A stretch of 64,000 nt of DNA from Dictyophora rubrovolvata (GCA_029959195.1 CP114126.1:310001-374000), one strand, 5' to 3'; numbered from the stretch's first letter, positions 47,991-60,813 are shown. Made by a program: numbers and translations. The notes: generated from the sequence alone by a model not told the origin.

Positions 47991-50916
47991 ATGGACGCCG
48001 CCTCGAATAATCAAACGCCGACCCTCCTCGACCATCCTCCCTCGGAGCGGAGGCTAGCTTCTCCTTTTCCTCCTCCGCATTTGTTTCCTTCCTTGCAGCC
48101 TCTTGAATACCTTCAAAATAACCAACGAAGAGGTTCTATAACCGACCCTTCTCTACACGCTTCTCCCCCGGACCCACTAGACCCTGACCTTTCTTCCAAT
48201 TCCCCTCCTCGTTCCTATTCCTCCGAACACCGTGTAAAGCGCTCTCCCCGTACAATACGTCCATCTTCTCCTTTTGTTTTTGGCGACGCCTCCCTTCATT
48301 CATCAGATCTTTCCAACTCAAGCTTTCGAGGTTCACACCGGTCCCCTTCTAATGATCCTCTCTTAGAATCCTCTCGTTCACCCGATAGATCTGACGACTC
48401 GTCTTCGCGAACAAGAGACAAAGATATCGAAGACGGAGACAAAGATAAAGGCAAAGACAAAGACAAAGGCAGAGATAGGGATAGTGACAGAGACGTACAG
48501 AGAGACAGAGAGAGACTCCCTTCCCCGCGTTGGCTGGACAAGCGATCTTCGGACGCTGCTAGTAACAGTAATATCAATATTCTTTCTCAAAGTCATAGCA
48601 AATACACCCATAATAGCAATCATCGCTTCCCTTCTTTAATGGCAGAGGATTCGAACGCAAATCGTCTCTTTCCTCCTTCTCATTCCTTTAACGTCCCTGC
48701 GCGTCGTCATTCCATTGCCGAACATCCACTTTCACAACGTTTTGTTCCCGAAACAAATCCTCAACCCTCGTCGCCTAGTCTTTTGGAGCCGCCTGGTCCT
48801 TCTCATCTACTACCTCCTCGGTCTCATCTTGCTACAGCTAGTTCCACCAATGTCCCTCCTTTGCCCCATGGTCTCAAGCGAAAAATCTCGCCAGAGCGTG
48901 GTGTAGGACATTCACTATCTGGAACAGGACTTTATCCAATGGGTGAAGGACCCGAGGACTCGTATTCGTCACATCAATTCGTGGACATCCAAGCACCAGC
49001 TCCCAAACGACGCGGCTCAGCATTCGACACACATCGTATTGGGATTGCACAACTAAGCCTATATGATAGAAGAGATAACGCTGATTCTCGTGTTGGAACC
49101 TTTGGATTGAACATGCAACCAGGCGCTGGTTTGAACTCTGCACCATGGTGGCTGGCTGACAGGCGAGATTCAACATCTTCAATGTTTTCGACGGCATCCC
49201 TTACGACAAATGCAAGCGCAGGGGGGTATGCATCTTCAGGCTTCTCTGGCGAATCTTCATTTACATCGCAACAATCTCATCAGCCGCAGCTGCAGCCTCC
49301 CACTTCGCCAATGGCTAGAGGTCACACTTCCCCACCACCATCAACGTCACAAGCTCAGCAGCAACTTACGCCGTCTCTTGGGGCGCAAGAACGAGCCGCG
49401 ACACGGCAAAGCAGTCTCACCAACTTAGCATGGAGCTCTCCTAATGCGAACATGGGCGTGAATGCGGGTCCGAATATTGGCTTAGGTACAAATTTGGCTC
49501 CGAATCCAATTTTAAATACCAATGTCAATGCGAATGCCACGAATTCGTCTGCAGGTTCGAGCCACGAGGCTGCCACCAGCACCTCTTCTAATCCCCCTTC
49601 TTCTGCGGCCTCTGGAGTTGAATCGTCTTCAATCATCAGCGGGAGTGGTGATTCACGTCATTTGCGCACTCATTCGCCTACTTCTGTTGTTCCTGTTAAC
49701 AGCGGTGCGCCGTTGCTGCCTTCATTGCTATCCTCATCATCCGAGTCGCAGTCGCATACTTTAGCCCATTCTCAATCGTCAGTCTCTCCCTTTTCCTCCA
49801 GTCCCTCCGCTGTTTCACCCTTGTCTGCTACTCCTTCCAATATCACTAGTATGCCTCCCGATAGAAGAATGTCTATGCCTGATGCATTTGGTCACGGTCA
49901 TGGGCCTCATTCTCATTATTACAATCCCCATACACACTCTCATTTAACTCAGCTTTCGCACCCTCACCCGCATCTTTCTTCACACCAGTCCCCAAGTCTG
50001 ACAGCTACCCACACCCGTACCCTGCGATCTACGTCGCGAAATAGAGGCGGCTCCGCCTTGCCTCATCCCCCACCTCTTACTGGAATCACCACCGGGGGGA
50101 CCAGTAATATACATGGACGTGGCGGTGACCGTCCTGGATCTACGCTATCGGATATAGAAGGTGCTGAAGAGGAAATGTCAGTATCTTCCGCGCGCACTCA
50201 AGGTCAGGGATCAAGTTCTGCTCCCAGTCTTTCAGGGTCAATACTGCATTCGCATCATCCTGTTTCCTCGACACTTTCTCCGGGGGGTGGATCTGCTGAG
50301 GCCTTAGGCGCTGGGAGCGGGGGAGGAATCAGAGAAGGGGCATCGCCGTATTCACGTTCACCAGAACTGAGAATATCACACAAATTAGCAGAAAGAAAGA
50401 GGAGGAAGGAGATGAAAGATTTGTTTGATGAACTTCGTGATCAACTTCCTGCTGATCGTGGAATGAAAGCAAGCAAATGGGAGATTTTGACGAAGGGTGT
50501 GTCTTTCGCAAAATTCAGGATCCCATATACTTACTCTTGACTTGTATCTTTTGTCTTCTTTAATTGCAGCCGTTGACTTTATTCAATCGCTGAAGGTGAA
50601 TCAACAAGAAATGTCTCGAGAGCTGGAATTCTATAAACGAGAGTTAGAATTAGCCCGGTCTGGTGGGGGACTGTTTCATACACACTCTCATTCAAATACC
50701 CAGACAGCTTCTACATCACACCACCAGCAACAAACATCTCCTTCGCAGTCAGGCTCTAGACCTAGTGCAACTGCCTTGAATATTTTTTCGCATTCAACAA
50801 TGACTCCGCCCAGCACAAACCTAAATGCAGTTTCTCCGTGTGGATCAAATCTAAGTCCTGATCATGGTCTGGCATCATCAAATACGACTCCTAGAGAATC
50901 TGCTGGTCCAACATGA
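47991..50916 (+). CDS. Large bHLH transcription factor
   Basis: Nuclear regulator with a C-terminal basic helix-loop-helix domain. Start MDAASNNQTPTLLDHPPSER. The first 780 residues are disordered and Ser/Pro-rich with a charged repeat near residues 142-180 (KDKGKDKDKGRDRDSDRD). Potential regulatory segments include DTHRIGIAQLSLYDRRDN and PGAGLNSAPWWLADRRDST (about residues 345-395), the latter a likely conserved island. The bHLH reads ISHKLAERKRRKEMKDLF, helix 1 DELRDQLPADR, then KASKWEILTK and, after a 65-nt intron, AVDFIQSLKVNQQEMSRELE. H.. E..R residues in the basic region (His, Glu, Arg) predict E-box binding. A leucine-poor coiled coil and Ser/Thr-rich tail follow to 50916. About 950 aa; no closer family assignment is safe. 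Confidence 0.87.
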
Positions 50917-51686
50917 CAACTGCTGGCGGGCATTTAAGGTCTCCTTGTTTTCATTTCTGCGTCGATCATCATCGATTCCGTGACCTGAAGGCTTGATTAC
51001 TTTCCTCAGGTCGGACTCAATATGCGGATGTCACGCATACATCTTTTTTTCACTTTCATGCTATATCCCTGGGTGGTTGTCCTTCCATTTTTTCTCAACG
51101 CATGTCGGCATATGTTTGCATTGTTTGCACACTGTATTTTGCATTCTTGTATCGCATTTCTTTTTGGCTTTCCACTTCGATTTCGCCTGGATGATCTATC
51201 TTTTTTTTATTTTCGCATAATGCATATAACATAAATACAAGAAATTCACATCAAGCTCTCGCTTTTTCGAATCTTCACCTCAGCTTCCTTACTGACGGAC
51301 GATCCCTACCTTGCCTGCATTTGGCTTTGTAGTTTAGGAGTAAGATCCATACCATGCATGTGGGGTGAAGGACCGACTACCTGAACCCCAAACCCTATCA
51401 TATTAGATATAATGGAGTGCCGGTGAGTAGTAAGTTTTTCGTAAATATTTATTCATTAAGTGGTCTTCAAGTAATCATACAGCATGCTCTATGTATACCC
51501 ATATTTATATCCAAAGCAATATAATATGAAATACGGTTGTCTCTGATATTATATTATTAGCAATTGCTTATGCTACTCTTTCAAACTGTAACCTTGGTTT
51601 CCGCATGTAGATCGCGTCTACCCAAAAAGTATTTTTTTTTCGGAAAAAGACGATTGTCGACGTCTCCATAAATATTTGATTCCCAT
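50917..51686. other. Convergent spacer, bHLH and DOM34 3' ends
   Basis: Mostly AT-rich 3' UTR sequence. Plus-strand frames at 50993-51234 are hydrophobic because the DNA is T-rich and are not convincing proteins. AATATGAAAT and similar AT-blocks at 51440-51560 could hold poly(A) sites for either gene. Confidence 0.45.
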
Positions 51687-53497
51687 TCATTTTCCGTCGG
51701 GATGTTTTGTTTCCGCCTCTTCTTCCTTGTCTTTCTCCTTTGCTTCACGTTCTTCAGCTTCGATGACCTCAACGTTGAGTGGAAACGTAAGGAGGGCAGC
51801 TATTCCAGTTAGTTGGTTGAGTTCTGCGAGTATAAAGCCGAGTTAGAATGAGATAAAGCGGCCGGGGATAGTAAAATGTAAGTCAGACATGCTTCACTTG
51901 TGAAGCATCAAGCATTTCGGCCAACACGACAATGATTACATGAAGGAAATATAACGGAGGAGAAATGGATGAAACGTGAAAAGGGGATATGAGAAACGAG
52001 TAAATTTACGCACGCTGCCCGGTTTCATGCATACTGGAAAATACAAACACTTCGCCTCCTTTTTGGCGCACACCTTCCACGAGGTTAATGAACCGTTTCC
52101 GTTGAACCGGATCACTAGCTCTGAAGCAATATAATGGTATATCGATAATTTGAGAAATGTTTTCTTCTTACCTAAATAATTCATCTGAGATGAGAAGTGA
52201 ACCTATTGCGCCGCGTTGCTCGGCTAATTCAACATGGTCGGGGCCGTACCATGCACGCTCTTCTTCGGAGCCTAATGTTTTGAAGAATCTATGTTTACAA
52301 AAAAAAATGCATACTCACGATGATTCACAAAACGAAAAATGTTATACGCACTTATCTAATATCATGGTTTCTCTTGAGAATTTAGTTTCTTTGAGCTGTG
52401 TTGAAATCTACTCCAATGTTGACTTTCCTGATGGCATGCGACAGAAAGACAAACTTACCTGAGGACTCTTCAACACTTCCATTAGACTGTGAACGTGGGG
52501 ACTATTGACATGTACTCTTATGAATTTGGATCGGGCTTGCAAGAGAGGTTTATTGTTCGTTTTCGTCGCTTGCTCGAAGATATAGTCATAAACGGCATCC
52601 CGCGTGAACCCTGGACTGGCAATGACAATCACGCGAAGAGACACGTATGGTATGTGGCGAAGAAAGGAATCGTACACAGTGTCATAGAATTTTTGCAGCC
52701 CTTTTTCGTGAAGTGTGACTGAGCCTGTTCGTTTGCGCGGTACAGGAACGTCAATACGTTGTCTAATTGTTGTCATGTGTTCGGAAATGAGACAAAAAGC
52801 AGCGACGCCTGTCCAGAAGAAATATGAGGTGCTTCATACATATAATAATATAAATACAATATACCTTCTCCACAAACAATAGCACCTACTTCAGCACCTC
52901 GTCCTTCTACGCAAGCCTCATCGACGCGTTCCAGAGCAATTGAATCCCATTCTTGTTTGATAATTCGCACATCTCGGTTTACTTCGATATCCAGAGTATG
53001 ATGTGCACCCATTTTGACATGAGCATTTTCAGACGCAACCCGCCCTGAGATTTGAAGCATAGCTGATCCTTCTGAGCTGGTGTTTCCTGCTGGTCCTGTG
53101 ATGGAAGTTGACGCGGAAGGAGAGAAATGAACACGGGTAACATCGAGCGTGAGCGATAGTCGAATACGCTGAGAATCGGTGGAACCGGTAGAAGATGTTG
53201 TTACGACTCGTCTAAACAAAATAAAAAGGTATACGAGGGATTATCCCAAACGCAGTGGCAAACCTAATTGCTGGTGCTCGAACTTTGTCTCCCTGAAAGG
53301 ATGACGTTAAATAATATCAATAAATTACAGAATAGATATACCTGTTGGATGAGATTATATAGGTGCCACATGTCCTCATCATCTTCCGGACGCAGCGTAA
53401 CATAGCCCTGATCGGTATTCAAGTTAGCATTCGATAACAAGTGCTTTATTGCGCCTACCTCTCCTCCTTTTTCGATATGTCTTCCCACTAGTTTCAT
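51687..53497 (-). CDS. DOM34: Pelota/Dom34 ribosome-rescue factor
   Basis: eRF1-like protein that, with Hbs1, splits stalled ribosomes in no-go and non-stop decay. Start at 53497: [20 protein letters not shown], the invariant Pelota opening. [40 protein letters not shown] and [20 protein letters not shown] form domain 1. Domain 2 has [20 protein letters not shown] and [20 protein letters not shown], without the GGQ motif of eRF1, as expected. Domain 3 has [20 protein letters not shown], the segment around [20 protein letters not shown], then [20 protein letters not shown] and [15 protein letters not shown]. The tail is a charged [15 protein letters not shown]. About 440 aa, slightly long because of loop and tail extensions. 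Starts 89 bp from the divergent TXNDC9-like gene. Confidence 0.94.
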
Positions 53498-53586
53498 GAT
53501 GGATAAATATCTTTCGTTTACTCTGACGTTCGGATTTCTAGTACAGTACGTCACGGAACTCACCGGGTCGCGTTACGCCGTTGAAC

Positions 53587-54412
53587 ATGGCTCCAACATC
53601 TGACCGCGAAGGCACTCCATCCGACGACGAATTACTGGAAGAACTCGAGAGATGTTTGGATGATGATTTTGACTTGGGTGGATTAAGAGAAAAAAGACTA
53701 CAGGAGTTGAAGCGAGAGTATGGTTTTTCTCGAAGCTTTGGTATAAGAGCTAAGATCAATTTTGCTGGAAAAAGAGTCGCAGCCGACCGCGACATGAGAG
53801 AGAATGAGCATGGCAAGTATACGGAAGTTATGGATGAAAAACAAGTTATGAAGATTTGTGCGTAAGTTGGGCTTGTTGTTTTTCTGTTATGATGGAAGGG
53901 CTATCCTGATGGCTTCAGACAAGAAAAGTATTGTGTGGTGCATTTCTATCATCGCAAGTTTGAACGCTGCATAATCATGGACAAACATTTGGAGGCCATT
54001 GCCCCGCGATATTACAACACCCGATTCATTCGTGTCTTTGTCGAAAACGTTCCTTGGTTGGTCGAGAAACTATCGATAAAAGTGCTACCATGCGTGGTCT
54101 GTTTTATAGATGGTATATCAAAAGATAGGTAGGATTTATCTCTCTTTAGGAAGGAGCTTTTATTGATTCATCAGATTGATTGGGTTCGAAGAACTGGGTA
54201 ATCACGACGCATTCGACACTGCAACCTTGGAATTACGGCTAAAAGTGTCGGGTAAGCTAACTAATCTTATCAGTCGCTGACTATTTTTCAAAGCCATATC
54301 AGGTGCTCTCGTCAATTCGAATTCGAAATTCGGTTTTTCTCACAGCATTCGAACACAAAACAACGGAGACGACGAGGAAAATACAGATGATCCGTTCGAC
54401 CTGGATGATTAG
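53587..54412 (+). CDS. TXNDC9/Plp1-like thioredoxin-fold protein
   Basis: Phosducin-like, thioredoxin-fold cofactor that in other fungi (Plp1) helps CCT chaperonin fold beta-tubulin. Start MAPTSDREGTPSDDELLEEL, then an acidic helix and LREKRLQELKREYGFSRSFG, the family's N-terminal helix. DRDMRENEHGKYTEVMDEKQ leads into the thioredoxin fold, CVVHFYHRKFERCIIMDKHL and LPCVVCFIDGISKDRLIGFE. The redox Cys-x-x-Cys is absent (FERC-IIM), as in TXNDC9. GNHDAFDTATLELRLKVSGA and an acidic end DDPFDLDD follow. About 225 aa, three or four introns. The ATG at 53587 has a good context. Convergent with URA3 (83 bp between stops). Confidence 0.9.
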
Positions 54413-54495
54413 TAGGAAGATTCATAAGCCACCAGGTAATAAGTTAATTCGCTTTGCTCAAGTTGTTTCGACACAACGACTGCAAAGATCCATTC

Positions 54496-55431
54496 TCATT
54501 CCCCAATTCTTTTTAGATACGCATTCCATCCCTCTTGTCTGTAACGTTTCGCTTGGGTTTCGACAGTAGCAATGTCTATATTTTTGCCACTGCCGTATAT
54601 GCCTCGCCCGACAATGATAATATCGCATTCTCGATCGAGCACAACCTGCTGAGGTGTTTTATATTGTTGACCCATTGAATCTCCAGTAGTATCCAAACCA
54701 ACGCCAGGTGTCAGAATGATAAAATCTTCGTTGTTATCCAGTAGTGGTCGAATGCTATCACGACTCATCGCTATAAACCCGATAACAAAGTCTCTGTTGT
54801 TTCGTGCCATCCCTACGGCCTTTTCTGTATATGTCCCCTTAGCCAAAGTCCCCTCGCTGCTCATTTCCGCAAGTAAAAGGAGTCCCCTCCCAAGTGGGAG
54901 TCCAATGGAACTAAGACCAGTGATTATTCCTGGGCCAGGCACTGGATGAGCATTACTTATATGCGCCCAAGATGCTATTTTATGTACTCCTCGTGAATAC
55001 TGAAGGGCAACGGTATTTCCTTTCAAATCACCATGTCATCTGTGAAGTAGTATCTTGTGCATTTCGAGGGAAAGAACATACCTATGTCGGCGAATTTGCG
55101 ATCTTCGAAGATAAGGAAATCATGCTTTGTACTCAATTCCTGTAGACGTGTGATCAAATCCTGGTCAAAATCTTCAATAATGTCGATATGTGTCTTAACA
55201 AAGAATTGGTGTCAATTACAAGAAACTACGGTGAACAAACAAACACTAATGTACCTTCACAAGACAAACCTCGCCTCCTACCGCACTGATAATCTTAAGA
55301 AAAGACTCCTTGGAGGTGACATCGACACTGACGCATAGATTCGACTTTTTCCGCTCCATTAGGTTTAGCAACTCTTTTGCTGCGGGATTTTTATGCAGTT
55401 CTGCTCGTTTTCCATAACTCAATCGCGACAT
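54496..55431 (-). CDS. URA3: Orotidine 5'-phosphate decarboxylase
   Basis: Last step of de novo UMP synthesis, converting OMP to UMP. Start at 55431: [20 protein letters not shown], the usual fungal opening. [19 protein letters not shown] holds the first substrate-binding strand. The catalytic tetrad segment reads [16 protein letters not shown] across an intron (Asp-Arg-Lys..Asp). [11 protein letters not shown] follows, then [20 protein letters not shown] and [18 protein letters not shown], the phosphate-binding region with its final Arg. Ends [11 protein letters not shown]. About 275 aa with two or three introns. No motif is missing. It shares a 47-bp start-to-start region with PUS7. Confidence 0.95.
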
Positions 55432-55478
55432 AGCTCTCGAAGGGCGGCGTGCTTTGCGGACCTAATTCTCACGGTCTT
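55432..55478. promoter_or_regulatory. 47-bp divergent region between URA3 and PUS7
   Basis: The shortest start-to-start distance in the window. The leaders must overlap or begin inside the partner's coding region, or the true PUS7 start lies further downstream (the next in-frame ATG is at 55500, in [10 protein letters not shown]). Confidence 0.6.
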
Positions 55479-58397
55479 ATGGGAGCTAAACGGCGAATCA
55501 TGTCACACGCTCCGACGAGGGAGGAGCACGACACAGATAGAATTGAAGACGACAGAACTCCAAAACGTTTGAAAGTAGATGCATCGACCCCTTCTGACGA
55601 AAACGTAATCAGCGATGTCAAAGCACCGGACACCGTCGAACAAAAGATGCAGTTCGGGGATGATCTCCTTCCCCCAAGTAGAAGCTTATTGAATAGCACA
55701 GTGCGGGAGAATACTGGCGAAGAATTTCACCTGTCAGAATTGGATGTCGGAATATCGCGATACATATCCTATGACATGCCTCCCATTCACGGGATTATCA
55801 AGCAACGGTGCGTCAGAACGAACAACACTGTTCAGATTTAGCACTTGCTAAGTCGACAACAGCTTTACAGATTTCTTAGTCAACGAAGTTGATTTGCAAG
55901 GAAATGTTGTCCATTTACAGGACATTACAGACCCAAAACCGCCTCAAACCGTCGACGCAAACCTGGTCGGTACCACAGACAATGTTGCGGATACTGGCGA
56001 GTCGGCAATTCCACAGTCGTCTGACTTCTCAGTATCCATTGAGCCAGAAAATCAGGAAATTTGCGAAACCGAGATGGCCATTAAAGCCCCTGCTATCGAT
56101 GTTCAGGAGCATACACTTGAATGGACAGATGGAATGGCGGAAGCCCTATTGCGATTTTTTTCTCAGGATGCACTCAAACAACTGGAAGAGATGTACCTAC
56201 AAGGGCAGGCATCTCTTGCAGACGGTACTTCGTCCAATCCACCTGTTCCGTCTAGTAGCGACAATAAAGACGGAGTGCAACCTAGTCACCAGGACCCTCC
56301 CCAGAAAGACAAGAAAGAGAAAAATCAGAGGGGAAGAGACAACCGAAAAAAGAAAACAAAAGACTTCGACAAAAAACATCGTTTAGTTGATGATCGGAAA
56401 GTTTTTTCAGAAGTTTGTTTTCGATCATCCGCGCATCACACACTCGAATTAATTCATTGTAGGCCATTGCCTCAAAAGAAGATCGCAAGGCATTACACGA
56501 AGTCGTTCGCACGCTGTTCAGTGGCAAGCTGGAAACGGAAACCGCAGACGGTCAACGTATCTGTGTTAAGTGGTCTCACGATAAAAGAGGAAACGTCAAG
56601 AGAGGTAATAGGGAAGCTGCGATTGCACTAGGCAGGAAGATTTTCCCTTTAGTTTGTGTTACATTCACTAACCTGGATATCAGGGAAACGCAGCCCATTT
56701 CCTTACGTTCATTTTACTATGCAAAAAACAAATAGGGACACCCAAGATGCGTTATCGCATTTGGCCAGAAGACTTCATGCAAATATCAAGGATTTATGTG
56801 TCTCTGGAACCAAGGATAAACGTGGAGTGACGGTTCAGAGGGTTTCTTTCAAAAGGAACGGCAAGACTGCACAGGATGTATGGAAAATGATCAACGGTGT
56901 TTCAGGTCGTCGGAGAAACGATAGCGTTCTTATCGAACGCGGAGAAAGAGGTGTTCGCGTAGGCGACTTTTCATACAGAAAAGGTTTTCTTGAGCTCGGA
57001 ATGCTCAAGGGAAATGCTTTTGTCATCACTTTGAGGTAATTTTTCGAGATATGCGTCTACACCTTCTTAATCAGCGGTATCACAGAAACATCAAAGTAGA
57101 CTCTTTGCAAACAATAGACCATGTCCTGACTTCTTTGAAGGAGAATGGGTTTATTAATTATTATGGTACATTCTTATCCGGTATGCTGCTTTGGGGATAT
57201 TCCCACCAAATTATGTCTTCAGGAATGCAACGCTTTGGGACATCGTCAATACCAACACACTCTATTGGTTTGGCTTTATTAAAATCAGAATGGCATAAGG
57301 CTGTTCACTTGATTTTGCGACCACGTCCTGGAGAGTATCCTGAAGCTGCTCACGCCCGTCGTGCTTGGTTAGAAGATAGAGATTTAGATACTGCCCTAGC
57401 CCTCATGCCTAGACGTGTGGTCGCCGAACGGTGCTTACTTGAGAGTTATCAAAAACAAAAAGGCGATGACAGAAATGCTTTGGGAGCCATCTCGACAGTA
57501 ATGTCCCATTGTGGTTTCTTATTAGTTTGGAGCTTGACTATGCGTTTGTCAGATACCAAAAAATCTTCGGCTCATGTATATACATGCCTACCAGTCGTAC
57601 GTATGGAACTGTATAGTTTCTGAGCGGATTTCGAGCCACGGTTTAAAGCCAATAGTTGGTGATTTGGTCTTTGAAACCGCGTCAGCCGAAGAAGATAACA
57701 CGAAGGACGTGGAAGCCAATGTAACTGACATAGCAGCCGGAGGTAAGTATAATACTTTAGAAAAGTTTTATTTTCCAAAATATGTATATTTTCTGATTTT
57801 CGTTTTAAAGGAGAGGCCCAGGAAGAAGACAAACCTTTGTCGACATCACGCTACCAACCTCCGCGCGTCAAAATTCTAGAGTCGAAAGATCTGAATAAAT
57901 ATACCATCTTCGATGTTATTATGCCGCTTCCCGGAACAGATGTGGCATATCCTGAAGGACTGTTAGGAGAAAAGTATAGAGAGTTTCTACGCAAAGACGG
58001 ACTAGATCCCGACAATTTTCACAGGAGGCAGAAGTGAATAACCAATATTGTATCCTTGTGCAAGAGTTCTCATAGCAATTTTTTTTTCAGAGATTATACT
58101 CTAGGAGGATCGTACAGGAAGATACTCCATCTTCCTAAAGAACTCTCCTGGACGACGATGCGGTACACTGACTCCGATGTCCCGCTAGCACAGTCAGACG
58201 AAGACCAAATTCTCAACTTCGATCCGCCTGTGACTTCCAACGAGGGTCCATTTTTAGCTTTACAGATCCGAATACAGCTGGGAACAGCTGCATATGCAAC
58301 TATGGCGTTAAGAGAAATAACCAAAACTGACACAAGCTCGCATCACCAGACTATTCTCACACAGGCGTCCGATGATCAATATTTCAAAGGTAGTTGA
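55479..58397 (+). CDS. PUS7: tRNA/mRNA pseudouridine synthase, TruD family (Pus7)
   Basis: Isomerises uridine at position 13 of tRNAs and at sites in snRNA and mRNA. Start [20 protein letters not shown], with a basic segment (TPKRLKVD) suiting nuclear import. [20 protein letters not shown] and [18 protein letters not shown] form the N-terminal TruD motif. An acidic, Lys-rich insert follows. The catalytic region is [19 protein letters not shown] then [20 protein letters not shown]; the Asp of TKDKRG is the nucleophile. [18 protein letters not shown] leads to [14 protein letters not shown], with the RF motif assembled across an intron at about 57163-57221. [20 protein letters not shown] and [15 protein letters not shown] are the TRUD core. 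The end is [11 protein letters not shown]... to DDQYFKGS. About 780 aa; all key motifs are present. Confidence 0.94.
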
Positions 58398-58602
58398 TTT
58401 TCGATGTAATTGATAGGACACTTGCATAGCGATGAAATCCAACATACCGGGTCTGCTGAAATACAATTGAATTGATTGATTGGTTAGTGACACGTATGCG
58501 ATAACGGCCATGTAACGTCAAATAAGTGGAGAGCCGTAAGCACTGATGATGAAGACGCCCTGACATTCGTTTCTTTCATCTTTTTGCTCACTCTCTATAC
58601 AT

Positions 58603-60517
58603 ATGTCTACCAAAAACGTTGAACGTGTTGTATTCTTATCGCTTGTCCTCGATCTTTTTGGTACGTTGTGTCAAGCTGCAGTTAGATGTCCCAGCCTGGT
58701 TGCCTGGTGTGCCAAATTCCTAATTACTATACCCTACAGCTTTTACAATTCCTCTACCTCTATTTCCGCGTCTAATCGAATGGTATACTAAGGAAAGTGT
58801 GTATCTCTACTTCCACTCAGGGACTTAATTTGCTGACGGCAGAAACAGAGGGAGGCTTCTGACTCTAATGGGTTTCTATCCCGTACCCTATGGACTGTTT
58901 CGACTTTGCGGGGCTTTTTTTATCATTCCTCTGAGAATTCACAGAAATGGGACATAGTACTACTGGGTGATTTATCTATTGCCATATGCCGAGTAGTGTT
59001 GTTATTGACTGGGTTATAGGTGGTCTGATGGGTTCACTGTTCTCGTAAGTCTAGAAGTTCTTCAAGCGTGTCGCGAAAAGCAGACTAGTCTCATGCTTTT
59101 ATTGAAGTACACTCCAATGGCTTGTTTCTCCTCGAATTGGGAAACTTTCTGACAAATACGGACGAAAACGCATTTTATTGCTGACAATGATAGGAAACAT
59201 ACTATCAGCCGTTGTGTAAGTCCTATTTTCTCCCAAGTTTTTCTCAATCAATTAATCATTATTAATCTCCAGCTGGATCCAGTCGACATCGTTTGCGTCG
59301 TTCATGTTATCAAGAGCTATCGGCGGTGCGAGTGAAGGGAATGTTCAATTAGCTATGTATGGATCCAATTCGCTACTGATGCACAGCGTTTGCTTAATGT
59401 GGACTCAGCGCTATTTTATCAGACGTTACAACACCCTCAAATCGTGCACGCGCTCTAGCTCATGTAGGAATTGCTTTCGCTATATGTTTCTGCATCGGTC
59501 CTCCTATCGGGGCTTACTTCGCTTCGCGACCGATGCCTCCCACATTTGCAGGAAGGAGATTCGATCTCAATATTTACGCCACTCCTGCTATTCTCACTCT
59601 GATTCTTTTGACGATTGAAAGTATCTTTCTGATCGTTGCTCTTCCTGAGACACGCGGAAAAACGGTCAAGGTCGAGGGAGAGAAGGGTGAACAAAGGAAA
59701 GCTAATGTGACCGCAAAGTCTACGGTGAAGCCTCCTGTTTCTGTCAGAATAGCCTTACTGCGTCGACTGCGCCGAACTCATTTATTATTCTTGGGTCTTT
59801 TCTCAGGTGAGCGAAACAACTTTTGAGCGGTAGTTTCTCTAATAATCCTTCACAGGCGTCGAATTCACCCTGACCTTCTTAACATTCGACTGTAAGTACT
59901 TCATTGACAATCTAATTATCCCCATGAAACCATATTTAATTGTGTTGCAGTATTCGACTGGGACAATAAACAGAACGGGGCACTCATCGGGTTTATCGGT
60001 GTTGTAAGTGCCTTATTTCAAGGTGGTTACGTTCGGAGAGCAATTCCCAAAGTGGGCGAGGGCGTGATGGCTCGTCGGGGCGTTCAATCATGCACACTCG
60101 CACTAGCTATTTTGGCCATCATTCCCAATATTGTTAACAACAAGTCTCTTGCTGTTATGTTGCTGCGGATAGCGTCTGTCTGTTTGGCTTTCACCTCTGC
60201 CACTGTCGTCAATTCTTTGACTGCTTATGCCTCCTTACAATGCGACGATGTCAGTTTCGATCAAGATACTGGTAAACCTACCACAGAACACCCTGAGTTG
60301 GCCAAGGGGAGGGCACTGGGAGAATTTAGGTCTTCGGGACAACTTGGCCGTGCCGCTGGACCATTGCTTGGTGCGTACCCTTCTCATGTTATAATATATC
60401 AATTAAATAAACTTCTTCAAAGCATGCGCGTTGTATTGGACTATCGGGCCTTCCGCCACCTATGCATTGGCTGGCTTAGCGATGGGTGCATTCTCAATCT
60501 CAATGGCTTCTTTATAG
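58603..60517 (+). CDS. MFS transporter, MFSD10/TETRAN-like
   Basis: Major-facilitator antiporter resembling animal MFSD10 and bacterial tetracycline exporters; substrate unknown (organic anions or drugs in the family). Start MSTKNVERVVFLSLVLDLF, then AFTIPLPLFPRLIEWYTKKE. The signature between spans 2 and 3 is PRIGKLSDKYGRKRILLLTM. Span 4 is SFMLSRAIGGASEGNVQLAI, followed by NRARALAHVGIAFAICFCIG and GPPIGAYFASRPMPP. A loop carries LPETRGKTVKVEGEKG. The second half has HLLFLGLFSGVEFTLTFLTF, GALIGFIGVVSALFQGGYVR and ATVVNSLTAYASLQCDDVSF. LGEFRSSGQLGRAAGPLL and the last exon, spliced at about 60374, complete span 12, ending SISMASL at 60517. About 490 aa, at least eight introns. Confidence 0.87.
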
Positions 60518-60813
60518 AATGCGAGAAATAAGAAACGCAAAGATAGCAACTTCCAAAAATACATCGAATTCCTTTTTTGTAACTTAAGAATCAATTCAAT
60601 ATTTAAATTCTTACCTTTAGAAATGATGACGTCACCAGACGGATTTGAAGAACTCACTACTTTCTGTGTCTACCAGGATAATGAAGCTTAAGACTCGGTT
60701 GACAGAATCCGAAGTTAGATAGTATTATTAGTCTAGTTAAATCAAATACTCAGTAAACTAAATATATGGGTATCATGAAGCACTGTATGTCCGCAAAAGT
60801 CCATGTGTGTTCG

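Noticed and set aside
50993-51234. Two hydrophobic plus-strand frames after the bHLH gene
   Set aside because: T-rich 3' UTR sequence naturally gives Phe/Leu codons; no start context and no homology seen.
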